Below are positions 7,320 to 15,413 of a stretch of DNA of 64,000 nt, piece by piece. Under the pieces are notes generated by a model. That model was given only the letters and a program-made list of their open reading frames with translations, did not search any database and was not told where the DNA came from. The position numbers were made by a program, and so were the translations under genes. Numbering within the stretch: position 1 is the stretch's first letter; every line of letters starts with the position of its first letter. Source of the DNA: CAZSHB01 sp964606885 (lineage in GTDB: Bacteria > Babelota > Babeliae > Babelales > CAIQNR01); assembly GCA_964606885.1 (NCBI GenBank), contig CAZSHB010000002.1, positions 62,001-126,000 of the forward strand. The letters run 5' to 3'.

Positions 7320-8900
7320 TTATTGCAACCAGCCGTTCCATGTTGATGGGGTAGGTGCTACAGGTCTTTCTGGAAGCTGAATATTGCAGGTTGTTGGCAA
7401 TCCTTCAAATGCTGCATCGTCTGTAGAAATTGTGTAGATAGGGGAATTATTTTTTGTTTGGGCTGTTAAATCAAGCCTTTGTAGTTTTGTTAGTACTGCA
7501 CATGCTCGTGGGCCGATAGATGCTATAGAGTTACGACTTAGATCAAGCTTTTCTAAGTTAGGTGTATCGGTAAGTGCGTCTGTGGGTACAGCAGTAAGAC
7601 CGTTGCGATGTAATATAAGTGTTCTTAAGTTTGTAAGACCTTGAAACACTCCTGCTGGTAACGCTAGTGGGGTATTTGAATATTTGTAAGCATATGTAAG
7701 GTCTAAAGTGTGCAAGTTTGGTAGGGGATGAAAAACACCCACTGGGAGAGCCTGTAAGTAGTTATATTCTAAGCCAAGGTTTCTTAAGCTTGTAAGACCT
7801 GCAAATGCTGCAGGGTCTAGCGATGTAATGTCATTTATTCTGAGACAAAGTTCTTGTAGTTGTGTAAGCCCTTGAAAAGCATGTGCAGGTACAGACGGTA
7901 TGTGGTTTGTGCCTAAGTAGAGTTGTTGTAGGTTAGGTGCAGCAGCAAGAGCATCTGTAGGTATAGTAGTAAGTTTGTTTGATTCTAGAGAAAGAGATTG
8001 TACGTTTGGTACACCATGAAAAGTATGAGCAGGTATGGTTGCTAGCTTATTATATTTTAAGTCTAAAATCTTTAACTTTGGAACATGAGATAATCCTTCT
8101 AAAGAAGTTAAGCCTTTACCTGCAAGATGGAGCGTATCGCTTTCTAGATTTGGTAGAGCATTGTGGTTTTTAAGATCTGTAATTGATACTGGAAAGGGGC
8201 CTATGTCAGGTGTGTCTGTTGTGTAGTTTGGTACAGGAAACGCGTCTAGCGTTTGTCCATTTCTCATGCCATAGACAAGATAGCATGCATATAGAGGGAG
8301 AGTTGGCCAAAATTGTGTCTGGCACAGCCTGCTTTTTTTAACTTTTTCAATAAACATCTGTGCGTGTGTATTGGTAAACTTTTTAAAGAGCGCTGTGTGA
8401 TTTTTAGTGTTAGTGTAAGCTTCTGCTGGTGTGTGAATGTCATCAGGAAGTCTGTAGGCAGTAACTGCATTGAGTAATAAAGCAGGGAATCTAGCGGTAA
8501 CCTCCGGAAGCGGGCCATTTATGGTGTGCGCAGCAGAAATGGCATCAAGAAGTTGGTCTTCTGTTGGTACAATACCACTGAGGGGTGTAAGAAACGGTAC
8601 AAGAGCATCAAAGTCTTTTTTTGAACAATCGCGTAGATAAATGCATTGATCAGTATCGTCAACAGGGCCATCTTTATCTTTCCACAGGTCTTTTATAGCT
8701 TGTACCATAGGCAAGCGCTCCATAACGTGTGCTGGATAGCGGCCTGTTGTATCGTCTTTAAAGTTAACGGTATAGTATTTTTCAGCATCCTGAGAGCTCG
8801 TATGATCGGGAGAGAATCTTTTTGCAGAATGATTTGCTGCTGGTAGCTGTTGGGTGATTATTGTTGTAAGTACAACCAATAATCTTAATAATTTTTTCAT
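7320..8900 (-). CDS. Secreted leucine-rich-repeat protein
   Basis: The product is 526 residues from the ATG at 8900, which begins a signal peptide (MKKLLRLLVVLTTIITQQL). A farther ATG at 8948 lies inside atpC and is unlikely. Residues from about 270 to 490 hold nine or ten repeats of about 24 residues of the type LxxLxLxxNxLxxLPxxxFxGL, for example LQQLYLGTNHIPSVPAHAF; this is the eukaryote-like typical LRR class. The N-terminal region (about 35-130, with FKDDTTGRYPAHVMERLPM and then IYLRDCSKKDFDALVPFL) resembles a BTB/Skp1-type pattern, which is tentative. The start codon follows the atpC stop by one base, so translation may be coupled to the ATP synthase genes. A host-interaction role is inference. 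Confidence 0.85.
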   Translation of the reverse strand: MKKLLRLLVVLTTIITQQLPAANHSAKRFSPDHTSSQDAEKYYTVNFKDDTTGRYPAHVMERLPMVQAIKDLWKDKDGPVDDTDQCIYLRDCSKKDFDALVPFLTPLSGIVPTEDQLLDAISAAHTINGPLPEVTARFPALLLNAVTAYRLPDDIHTPAEAYTNTKNHTALFKKFTNTHAQMFIEKVKKSRLCQTQFWPTLPLYACYLVYGMRNGQTLDAFPVPNYTTDTPDIGPFPVSITDLKNHNALPNLESDTLHLAGKGLTSLEGLSHVPKLKILDLKYNKLATIPAHTFHGVPNVQSLSLESNKLTTIPTDALAAAPNLQQLYLGTNHIPSVPAHAFQGLTQLQELCLRINDITSLDPAAFAGLTSLRNLGLEYNYLQALPVGVFHPLPNLHTLDLTYAYKYSNTPLALPAGVFQGLTNLRTLILHRNGLTAVPTDALTDTPNLEKLDLSRNSIASIGPRACAVLTKLQRLDLTAQTKNNSPIYTISTDDAAFEGLPTTCNIQLPERPVAPTPSTWNGWLQ

Positions 8901-8901
8901 C

Positions 8902-9156
8902 TTAAATAAGTGCCGTTGCGCTTGTTCTAGTGATGTGAAGAATGCCATTTTTTTCCGGAGTAAATGTTTCTTGTTTGCCTGTTGGAAAACAGAAGAGCAA
9001 TGGTTTTTGTGCTTCTAGAATAAGTGTTGTAGGTGCGTGTTGTGGCTGAATAAGATAATTGCCGTTAGGTGTATTAACTTCTATCCAGACCACTTGGTAT
9101 ACAACACTTTTGGTGGGCGAAATTAAATGTAGTTCTATGGTATCAGTGACGTTCAT
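8902..9156 (-). CDS. atpC: ATP synthase epsilon subunit, short form
   Basis: At 84 residues this is only the N-terminal beta-sandwich of the F1 epsilon subunit; typical family members have about 130-140 residues with a C-terminal helical hairpin. Recognisable are the opening strand ELHLISPTKSVVYQ, the loop with GNYLIQPQHAPTTLIL and the ending ILHITRTSATALI. Without the helical hairpin, the regulatory brake seen in many bacteria should be absent, although the rotor contact could remain. It overlaps the end of atpD by 14 bases. Identity rests as much on position after atpD as on sequence. Confidence 0.82.
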   Translation of the reverse strand: MNVTDTIELHLISPTKSVVYQVVWIEVNTPNGNYLIQPQHAPTTLILEAQKPLLFCFPTGKQETFTPEKNGILHITRTSATALI

Positions 9157-10582
9157 TTTCTTCTCGTATCTTATCTGCTTTTTCTTGTGCTTGTTCTAGT
9201 GTGCCAACCATATAAAAAGCTTGATCTGGCCACGTGTCGCATTCGCCATTAATAATGCGTTCAAAATCGCTAATGGTTTTTTCTTTGCTGACAAATTGTC
9301 CAGGAATATTGGTAAAGTTTTCTGCAACAAACATAGGTTGCGTTAAGAATTTTTGTACTTTTTGTGCACGCTTTACGGTTGTTTTATCTTCGTCAGAAAG
9401 CTCTTCTACACCTAAGATTGCAATAATGTCTTGCAGTTCTTTATAGCGTTGTAAAATACCTTGTACGCGGCGTGCTACCGTGTAGTGACGTTGTCCAACA
9501 GTGTAAGGACTGAGTGCTTTAGAGTTAGATTCAAGTGGATCAACTGCAGGGTAAATACCAAGCTCTGCAAGTTTTCTAGAAAGAACAGTGTTAGCGTCAA
9601 GATGCATAAACGTTGTTGCGGGGGCCGGATCGGTAATATCATCAGCTGGAACATAGACTGCTTGAATAGAAGTGATTGATCCGTGAATAGTGTTGGTAAT
9701 ACGTTCTTGGAATGCACCCATTTCTGTTGCAAGTGTTGGTTGGTAACCCACAGCAGAAGGCATACGGCCTAAGAGTGCAGACACTTCTGAACCTGCTTGT
9801 ACAAATCTAAAAATGTTATCAACAAACAGAAGTACGTCTTTGTGTTCTTTATCTCTAAAATATTCGGCCATAGTTAAACCGGTCAGTGCAACGCGGAGTC
9901 GCGCGCCAGGCATTTCTCCCATTTGGCCAAACACCAGCGTCGTTTTATTAATAACACCCGATTGTTGCATTTCGAGCAGCAGATCATTGCCTTCTCGTGT
10001 TCGTTCGCCAACGCCAGTAAACACAGAAAATCCACCATGTTCCATAGCGATGTTACGAATGAGTTCCATAACGAGTAATGTTTTACCCACACCAGCACCA
10101 CCAAAAAGACCAATCTTAGAACCCTTCATGTACGGGCATAACAGGTCGATAACTTTGATGCCTGTCTCTTGAATTTGCACATCGATGCTTTGTTCAATGA
10201 GTGTAGGAGCGCTGCGGTGAATGGGCCATACACCATGCTGAGTATGTACAGGGCCTTTGCCATCAATAGGTTGACCAAGAACGTCAAAAACTCTGCCTAA
10301 CGTTTCTTGTCCTACGGGAACTTTAACAGGAGCTCCAGAATCGTACACAGGTAAACCGCGGCTAATGTTGGCGATATCTTCTAAAGCAATACAACGGACG
10401 ATGCCATCACCTAACTGTTGTGCTACCTCAAGGGCAACGCGACGAGAAGGTTTGGAGCTATCCTCTTGAGGGATAACTACTTCAATTTTGTTAAAAATGC
10501 TGGGAGTGGATCCTTGTGGAAACTGAGCATCAATAACGGTTCCGCTGATTCTTAAAACATGGCCTACTGCTGTTTGGTTCAT
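9143..10582 (-). CDS. atpD: F1 ATP synthase beta subunit
   Basis: This catalytic beta subunit has normal family length (479). The P-loop GGAGVGKT, the catalytic glutamate in GERTREGNDL, DNIFRFVQAGSEVSALLGR and the C-terminal DELSEED-type segment (EELSDEDKTTVKRAQK) are all intact, so it should bind and turn over nucleotide. Only atpC follows, with a 14-base overlap, and then the leucine-rich-repeat gene. The alpha, gamma, delta, a, b and c subunit genes are not in this window, so the pair is split from the rest of the operon as seen in some phyla such as Bacteroidota. A 9-bp inverted repeat lies upstream. Confidence 0.97.
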   Translation of the reverse strand: MNQTAVGHVLRISGTVIDAQFPQGSTPSIFNKIEVVIPQEDSSKPSRRVALEVAQQLGDGIVRCIALEDIANISRGLPVYDSGAPVKVPVGQETLGRVFDVLGQPIDGKGPVHTQHGVWPIHRSAPTLIEQSIDVQIQETGIKVIDLLCPYMKGSKIGLFGGAGVGKTLLVMELIRNIAMEHGGFSVFTGVGERTREGNDLLLEMQQSGVINKTTLVFGQMGEMPGARLRVALTGLTMAEYFRDKEHKDVLLFVDNIFRFVQAGSEVSALLGRMPSAVGYQPTLATEMGAFQERITNTIHGSITSIQAVYVPADDITDPAPATTFMHLDANTVLSRKLAELGIYPAVDPLESNSKALSPYTVGQRHYTVARRVQGILQRYKELQDIIAILGVEELSDEDKTTVKRAQKVQKFLTQPMFVAENFTNIPGQFVSKEKTISDFERIINGECDTWPDQAFYMVGTLEQAQEKADKIREENERH

Positions 10583-10640
10583 ACCTGCCTTTCATTCTCG
10601 AGTCTAGATAGGTAAGAGGCTAAAACTTTGTTGCTCTATT

Positions 10641-10675
10641 GTAAAGATGTAGATTGAGAGAACCCGCATCTTTAC
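10641..10675. repeat. 9-bp perfect inverted repeat upstream of atpD
   Basis: GTAAAGATG (10641-10649) and CATCTTTAC (10667-10675) form a perfect inverted repeat with a 17-base loop between the glutathione-peroxidase-like gene and atpD. No T-run follows on either side, so it is not a typical terminator. It could be an operator or an RNA hairpin. Confidence 0.4.
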
Positions 10676-10681
10676 GGTGAT

Positions 10682-11371
10682 TTACGCAAAATAACGGGTA
10701 ATTTCTGACGAGAGCGGTAACACTTTTGATCCAAAGTGTTCAAGAAGGGCGCCGTCTGGTCCAATCAAGTATTTATTAAAGTTCCATGATGGTTTTTCTT
10801 TGTTCCAGCCATTAAGTGCAGGGTTGGTTAGCCACTGGTAGATGGGCGACATTGATTTTCCTTTTACCGATATTTTTTCAAACATAGGGAAGGTTACTTG
10901 ATATTTGAGACTACAGAAGGATTTTATTTCTTCATTACTGCCAGACTCTTGCCACAAGAAATTGTTTGCAGGAAACCCAAGTACGACGATTTTATCGCTA
11001 TATGTTTTATACAGTTCTTCTAGCTCTTTGTATTGTGGGGTGAATCCACAATGGGACGCTACGTTAACTACCAGAATATATTTGCCTTTGTAAGCAGCCA
11101 TTGATTGTTCTTGCCCATCAATAGTTGTGGCGCTTAGATCGTAAAAAGAGGCGGGTGGTGTTGCGAGGGCTTGTTGTTGGGTTTGTGTTATGTCAGTGTT
11201 CTTTTTGGTACAACCGGTTAGAAAACAGAGTGTTCCTACAGTGATAATGAGGGGAATTAAAAAGAGGAATGTGCTACTCCCCCGGAGGGGCCCCCCTNNN
11301 NNNNNNNCCCCTAGCCCTTGCAGTAAGTCTTTCATAAGATCTTTCTTAGTAATAAAAAGTATGCTTGTCAT
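10682..11371 (-). CDS. Glutathione-peroxidase-like lipoprotein, 5' end interrupted by gap
   Basis: The C-terminal 160 residues are a glutathione/thioredoxin peroxidase fold. NVASHCGFTPQY carries the peroxidatic cysteine, FLWQESGSNEEI the catalytic glutamine, and SWNFNKYLIGPDG the Trp-Asn pair. The usual FPCNQF segment reads FPANNF, so that cysteine is missing, while FCSLKYQVTFPMF keeps a second cysteine. Upstream lies a hydrophobic stretch ending in a lipobox (TVGTLCFLTGC), indicating an acylated periplasmic protein. Ten N bases (11298-11307) interrupt the frame before the signal sequence, so the start is uncertain and the leftmost codons may not belong to this gene. It probably reduces peroxides using a thiol donor. 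Confidence 0.82.
   Translation of the reverse strand: MTSILFITKKDLMKDLLQGLGXXXXGGPLRGSSTFLFLIPLIITVGTLCFLTGCTKKNTDITQTQQQALATPPASFYDLSATTIDGQEQSMAAYKGKYILVVNVASHCGFTPQYKELEELYKTYSDKIVVLGFPANNFLWQESGSNEEIKSFCSLKYQVTFPMFEKISVKGKSMSPIYQWLTNPALNGWNKEKPSWNFNKYLIGPDGALLEHFGSKVLPLSSEITRYFA
11298..11307. other. Assembly gap (10 N) in a G/C-run
   Basis: Ten N follow CCCCGGAGGGGCCCCCCT and precede CCCCTAGCCC. The flanks are strongly GC-rich and self-complementary (GGGGCCCC), unlike the surrounding AT-rich DNA, and may form a hairpin that defeated assembly. The true gap size is unknown, so the frame across it is not reliable. Confidence 0.9.
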
Positions 11372-11463
11372 AATCAGACCTAAGATATTAATCAGTCAAT
11401 ACTTTTTAGGATAAACATCTGTAAGCGGTGAGTATGCGCATCTCTTGAGGATGTGTAGAAAAG

Positions 11464-11487
11464 AAAAAGGGGGCCAAGAGCCCCCTT
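11464..11487 (-). terminator. Rho-independent terminator after Glu/Val-rich peptide gene
   Basis: The stem AAGGGGGC / GCCCCCTT with a 5-base loop is followed on the minus strand by TTTTCTTTT, 33 bases after the stop codon at 11520. Confidence 0.8.
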
Positions 11488-11519
11488 AAGAGTTTTTATG
11501 TTCTTAAAAAATAGTACGC

Positions 11520-11681
11520 TTATGCAACTACTTCTTCAGTAACAACTGGAGCAACCGGAGTAACCACTTCTTCTGTTACTACTACTGGAGCAACTTCTTC
11601 TGTAGTCACAACAACCGTTGCTTCTTCTGCGTTTACTACTGAAACTGCTGTGAATAATGCTACTAATAATGCTTTTTTCAT
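11520..11681 (-). CDS. 53-residue secreted Glu/Val-rich peptide
   Basis: From the ATG at 11681 (AGGAG five bases upstream) the product has a signal peptide MKKALLVALFTAVSVVNA. It then has a 35-residue mature part built almost only of Glu, Val, Thr, Ala and Pro, in loose repeats such as VTTEEVAPVVV and VTEEVVTPVAPV. It has its own promoter (11723-11750) and terminator, so it is a compact single-gene unit and probably strongly expressed. No family is recognised. The alternating acidic/beta-branched pattern could form extended or amyloid-like strands, which is speculation. Confidence 0.72.
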   Translation of the reverse strand: MKKALLVALFTAVSVVNAEEATVVVTTEEVAPVVVTEEVVTPVAPVVTEEVVA

Positions 11682-11722
11682 ACGAACTCCTAATAAAATG
11701 AGGTTAACAAATGTCAGCGCAG

Positions 11723-11750
11723 ATTGTACTGTTTTAAGGCAGAAATACAA
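11723..11750 (-). promoter_or_regulatory. Promoter of Glu/Val-rich peptide gene
   Basis: The minus strand reads TTGTAT (11750-11745), a 16-base spacer, then TACAAT (11728-11723). The predicted start lies about 35 bases before the ATG at 11681. Confidence 0.5.
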
Positions 11751-11770
11751 GCATTTTGGCGTATATTTTT

Positions 11771-12868
11771 TTAGAATGTAAACGAATAGGTTTCAACCGA
11801 CCAGTTTTTGTAGGTTGCCATTTTGTCGAGGAGTGTTTTTTGATCAAGTAATCCGTCAGTTGCATTGGTATGCATAATGACCGATTGTGCATTAATAAGA
11901 CCAGCTTTTAGCGCTTCTTGTAGTGGATATCCGTTTGTAAGAAAACAAGAAAATGTTGAACCAAATGCATCACCTGCACCAAGTGTATTAACTACTTGTG
12001 TTGGTAACGATGTATGAAAATACAGGGTGCCAGGTACTGCGCAATAGACGCCTTCTTTGCCATTAGTAATAACAGCCCGTTTAATGCCGTAAGCAAAGAG
12101 TTCTTCTAAATAATCAATCAACGTAAATGCAAGTGTGCCGGTTGTATGAATGTCTCGTATAAGTGACGGGCCAGTTGCTTTGAGTGCTGAGCGTTTTGTT
12201 CTAAATGATGGTGGTTTGAGCGTGTTCATAAATAGTTCCATTTCTTCACGATTAAGTATGAGTGTATCAATATCGTGAAGCGCGCTTTTGAGATATTCCG
12301 GTTTTGTTGCCAGTTGATGCGTACCAGGGTTAACACTAATTTTTATTTTTCTAGCAGATGCATTTTTTACTGCTTTAGTGAGCGATGGCAATATTGTTGC
12401 TGACACGCCACTGAGCGCGGTGATATAGAGTAAGTCTTGTTCATAGCACACATCAAGTGGAATCTCTTGATAGGAGATGGTGGTGTTTGCGCCACGGTAC
12501 GTAAAGACAATACGGTCGTGATTGGGTGTTGGTACAATAAACGAAACACCTGTTGGTGTTGTGCTGGTAAGTGTGTGCAGTGTAAGCGTTGTTTTTTTTA
12601 GATGATCAAGTAAAAAAGTGCCAGTGTGATCATTGCCAATTTTAAACAAAGAAGATGTTTGGCAATTAAGACGAGAAAAGGAGGTTGCGCTGTTTAAAGC
12701 ACCCCCTCCTGTGTGATATCCGATAGTGTCGATATCAATTTTTGCACCTTCCGGTGCGACGATCATAGTATGATCAGCTGTTGATGTGTGTGGCCAGATA
12801 GGAGCGCTGGTAGGGTAGTGAAGAATCACATCCTGTGTTGCGCTCCCTAGTGTAAGAACTCGTGTCAT
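11771..12868 (-). CDS. PfkB-family carbohydrate/nucleoside kinase
   Basis: This is a ribokinase-fold sugar or nucleoside kinase that transfers phosphate from ATP. The N-terminal sequence MTRVLTLGSATQDVIL and the glycine motif YHTGGGALNSATSFSRL belong to the first PfkB signature. VNTLGAGDAFGSTF is the second signature, with the catalytic aspartate in GAGD and the anion hole. The length of 365 is slightly longer than the usual 300-340, with an insert around the middle (PSFRTKRSALKATGP). The start is ambiguous: the GTG at 12880 is one base after the lon stop, while the ATG at 12868 gives a more typical N-terminus. Its position behind lon suggests a shared transcript. The substrate cannot be read from sequence. 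Confidence 0.9.
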   Translation of the reverse strand: MTRVLTLGSATQDVILHYPTSAPIWPHTSTADHTMIVAPEGAKIDIDTIGYHTGGGALNSATSFSRLNCQTSSLFKIGNDHTGTFLLDHLKKTTLTLHTLTSTTPTGVSFIVPTPNHDRIVFTYRGANTTISYQEIPLDVCYEQDLLYITALSGVSATILPSLTKAVKNASARKIKISVNPGTHQLATKPEYLKSALHDIDTLILNREEMELFMNTLKPPSFRTKRSALKATGPSLIRDIHTTGTLAFTLIDYLEELFAYGIKRAVITNGKEGVYCAVPGTLYFHTSLPTQVVNTLGAGDAFGSTFSCFLTNGYPLQEALKAGLINAQSVIMHTNATDGLLDQKTLLDKMATYKNWSVETYSFTF

Positions 12869-12881
12869 GGACTTGTCCACG

Positions 12882-15236
12882 TTATGCAGGTTTTGGCATT
12901 AAGATTCGTGCCATAACTTCGTCAGCGTGTTCAACCCATAAAATTTCAATGTCTTTCATGATGTCGTCTGTTTCTTCGCTGCTGATTAAATCGCCTTTGT
13001 TTTGCATAGGCAAGATAACCGTTTTGATTTTGTTCCGTTTTGCAGCCAAGATTTTTTCTTTAACGCCACCAATAGGCATTACTTTACCGCGCAGGTTGAT
13101 TTCGCCTGTCATAGCAAAGTGTGCGTTGATAGGACGCTCGGTCATAACAGACAGAATTGCTGAGAGAAGTGTGATACCGCCAGAAGGACCGTCTTTAGGA
13201 ACAGCGCCTGCTGGAAGATGAATATGTAGATCGAATTCGGTAAAACGTTTTTCATCAATACCAAATTCTGATGCATGTGCACGGGCATAACTGAGTGCTG
13301 CTTGTGCAGATTCTTTCATAACGTCACCAAGTTGTCCGGTTAAGATAACTTTACCTTTACCCGGCATCAATACCGCTTCAACCTTGATCATTTCTCCACC
13401 AAATGGTGTCCATGCTAGGCCGTTACAAATACCGATCTCGTTGGTAGTGCTTTGATCGTAATCAATAATGCGTTTAGCGCCTAAGTGTTGCTCAAGATTT
13501 TCTGGCATAAAGACGAGTGATCTGCGTTCTTCAACGAGTGATCGTGCTGCTTTTGAACAGAGTTTTTTGATAACGCGTTCTAAGTTTCTTACGCCAGCTT
13601 CTCGTGTGTAATTAAGTGCAAGTTCTTGGAGTACTTCATCAGAAAATTCGATGCCTTTGCCTTCTAAGCCAGTTTCAGAAAGTGAACGTCTGACTAAGTG
13701 GCGTTTTGCAATTTCTGTTTTTTCTTCAAGCGTGTAGCCAGAAAGGTTGATGACTTCCATACGGTCGCGCAACGGTTCTGAGATAAGATCCATATTGTTT
13801 GCAGTTGCGATAAAGATGACTTTAGAAATATCAAACGGTACGCCAAGATAGTTATCGTAGAATGCTTTGTTTTGTTGCGGATCTAACACCTCAAGCATTG
13901 CTGCTGAAGGGTCGCCTCTGAAATCTGCACCGATCTTATCAAGTTCATCGATGATGATGACAGGATTTTTTGAACCGGCTTTTTTGATTGCTTGGATAAA
14001 TCTACCAGGCATTGAACCTACGTAAGTACGTCGGTGACCTCTAATTTCAGCTTCGTCTTTAACGCCACCAAGAGAGATACGTACGTATGCTCTTCCTAGA
14101 GCGCGGGCAATCGATTTACCGAGCGATGTTTTACCAACACCAGGTGGCCCACTGAAACATAAGATAGGTGCATAACCGTCGTCTTTAAGATTCTTGATTG
14201 AGATGTAATCTAAAATACGCTCTTTAATTTGCTTAAGACCGTAATGATCTTCGTCAAGAATTTTACGTGCGTTTTCTAGATTTAAATTGTCTTTAGTTTC
14301 GATGTTCCAGGGTAAGCCTAAAACCGTTTCTAGATAGTTACGTGTTACGGTTGCTTCAACTGAATCTGGAGATGTTTTTTCTAGCCTGTTAAGTTGGCGC
14401 GTTACTTCGGTTAACACTTCTTCTGGTAGATTAAGATCGAGGAGCTTAAGACGCATAGATTCGAGTTCTTCTGCGTCGTCATCACCAAGCTCTTGTTTGA
14501 TTGCTTTAAGTTGTTCGCGTAAATAGAACTCTTTTTGTGCTTTGTTCATAGATTCGCGAGCTTTGCTACGAATTCTTTCTTGCGTTTCTGCAACTTCAAC
14601 TTCTTTGTTGAGGTGCATAAAAATGCCTTCTAAGAACTCTGCTTGCGTTGGAGTCTCAAGTAATGCTTGAGCATCTTGCACGTTTAAGTTTAAGTGGGAC
14701 AAGATAAAGTCGGCAATTTTATTGGGGTCATGCATTTTTGAAAGTATTACATGAAAGTCTGGGCTAAAAGCATGGTTTGAAGCATGGATTCTTTCCGCTT
14801 GCTCTTTGATGATGCGTACGTGTTGTGCAAGGTCTTCAGGCTTTTCCGTTGCCGCTGGAATGTGGTCAACTTCAACCATTAAAATATCATTTTCGGTCGT
14901 GATATCTTTAACATGTGCTTTAACAATCCCTTGAACCAGGATTTTAACGCCGCCTTCAGGAATTTTTATTAAGCGCATGATTGAACAGATCGTACCAATT
15001 TCGTACAGATCCTTCGTGCCAATCGCGCTTTGGTAGTCGTCGATTTTTTTCTTTGCAGCCAACAGCATGATTCGTTTTGAGCCATCAAGGGCTTGGTTTA
15101 TGCCGCTGATGATGCGTTCGTCAAGTACAAGTAACGGTACTATCATGTGTGGAAAAACGACCACGTCCATGGTCGGGATAATCGGTAGTGTTTCTACCAC
15201 CGTTATCGCTTGTGTGTCTTTGTTTATGGTCTTCAT
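12882..15236 (-). CDS. lon: ATP-dependent protease Lon
   Basis: This is a full-length LonA of 784 residues. The N-terminal LON substrate-binding domain covers about 10-205 (LPIIPTMDVVVFPHMIVPL), followed by a coiled-coil segment, and the AAA+ domain has Walker A GPPGVGKT (363-370) and sensor elements. The C-terminal protease domain has a Ser-Lys dyad: S685 in KDGPSGG and K726 in GGVKEK. It degrades misfolded and regulatory proteins in the cytoplasm. A heat-shock-type promoter candidate lies 47 bases upstream. The pfkB gene follows almost directly. Confidence 0.98.
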   Translation of the reverse strand: MKTINKDTQAITVVETLPIIPTMDVVVFPHMIVPLLVLDERIISGINQALDGSKRIMLLAAKKKIDDYQSAIGTKDLYEIGTICSIMRLIKIPEGGVKILVQGIVKAHVKDITTENDILMVEVDHIPAATEKPEDLAQHVRIIKEQAERIHASNHAFSPDFHVILSKMHDPNKIADFILSHLNLNVQDAQALLETPTQAEFLEGIFMHLNKEVEVAETQERIRSKARESMNKAQKEFYLREQLKAIKQELGDDDAEELESMRLKLLDLNLPEEVLTEVTRQLNRLEKTSPDSVEATVTRNYLETVLGLPWNIETKDNLNLENARKILDEDHYGLKQIKERILDYISIKNLKDDGYAPILCFSGPPGVGKTSLGKSIARALGRAYVRISLGGVKDEAEIRGHRRTYVGSMPGRFIQAIKKAGSKNPVIIIDELDKIGADFRGDPSAAMLEVLDPQQNKAFYDNYLGVPFDISKVIFIATANNMDLISEPLRDRMEVINLSGYTLEEKTEIAKRHLVRRSLSETGLEGKGIEFSDEVLQELALNYTREAGVRNLERVIKKLCSKAARSLVEERRSLVFMPENLEQHLGAKRIIDYDQSTTNEIGICNGLAWTPFGGEMIKVEAVLMPGKGKVILTGQLGDVMKESAQAALSYARAHASEFGIDEKRFTEFDLHIHLPAGAVPKDGPSGGITLLSAILSVMTERPINAHFAMTGEINLRGKVMPIGGVKEKILAAKRNKIKTVILPMQNKGDLISSEETDDIMKDIEILWVEHADEVMARILMPKPA

Positions 15237-15282
15237 GGTCCGTCCCCCTCAGATTTACAGAAGCTTTTCATTTGACATACAT

Positions 15283-15311
15283 TCTAGGGGAGTCACCATT
15301 GCTAATACAAG
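15283..15311 (-). promoter_or_regulatory. Sigma-32-like promoter candidate for lon
   Basis: The minus strand reads CTTGTAT (15311-15305), a 14-base spacer, then CCCCTAGA (15290-15283). This is close to the heat-shock consensus CTTGAAA-N11-16-CCCCATNT. An overlapping sigma-70 reading (TTGTAT, 18 bases, TAGAAT) is also possible, so the sigma factor is not certain. Confidence 0.45.
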
Positions 15312-15413
15312 ATTTGCTCATAAGTAACAAGCAAAACCGCTTTCTAAAAAGAGAATAATGGGTTATTTTTGATCGCATTATTTCAAGAGCACTAAACTAA
15401 AGATATCTACACT

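Noticed and set aside
10641..10675. Terminator before atpD
   Set aside because: The hairpin is perfect, but the loop is 17 bases and no T-run follows on either strand.
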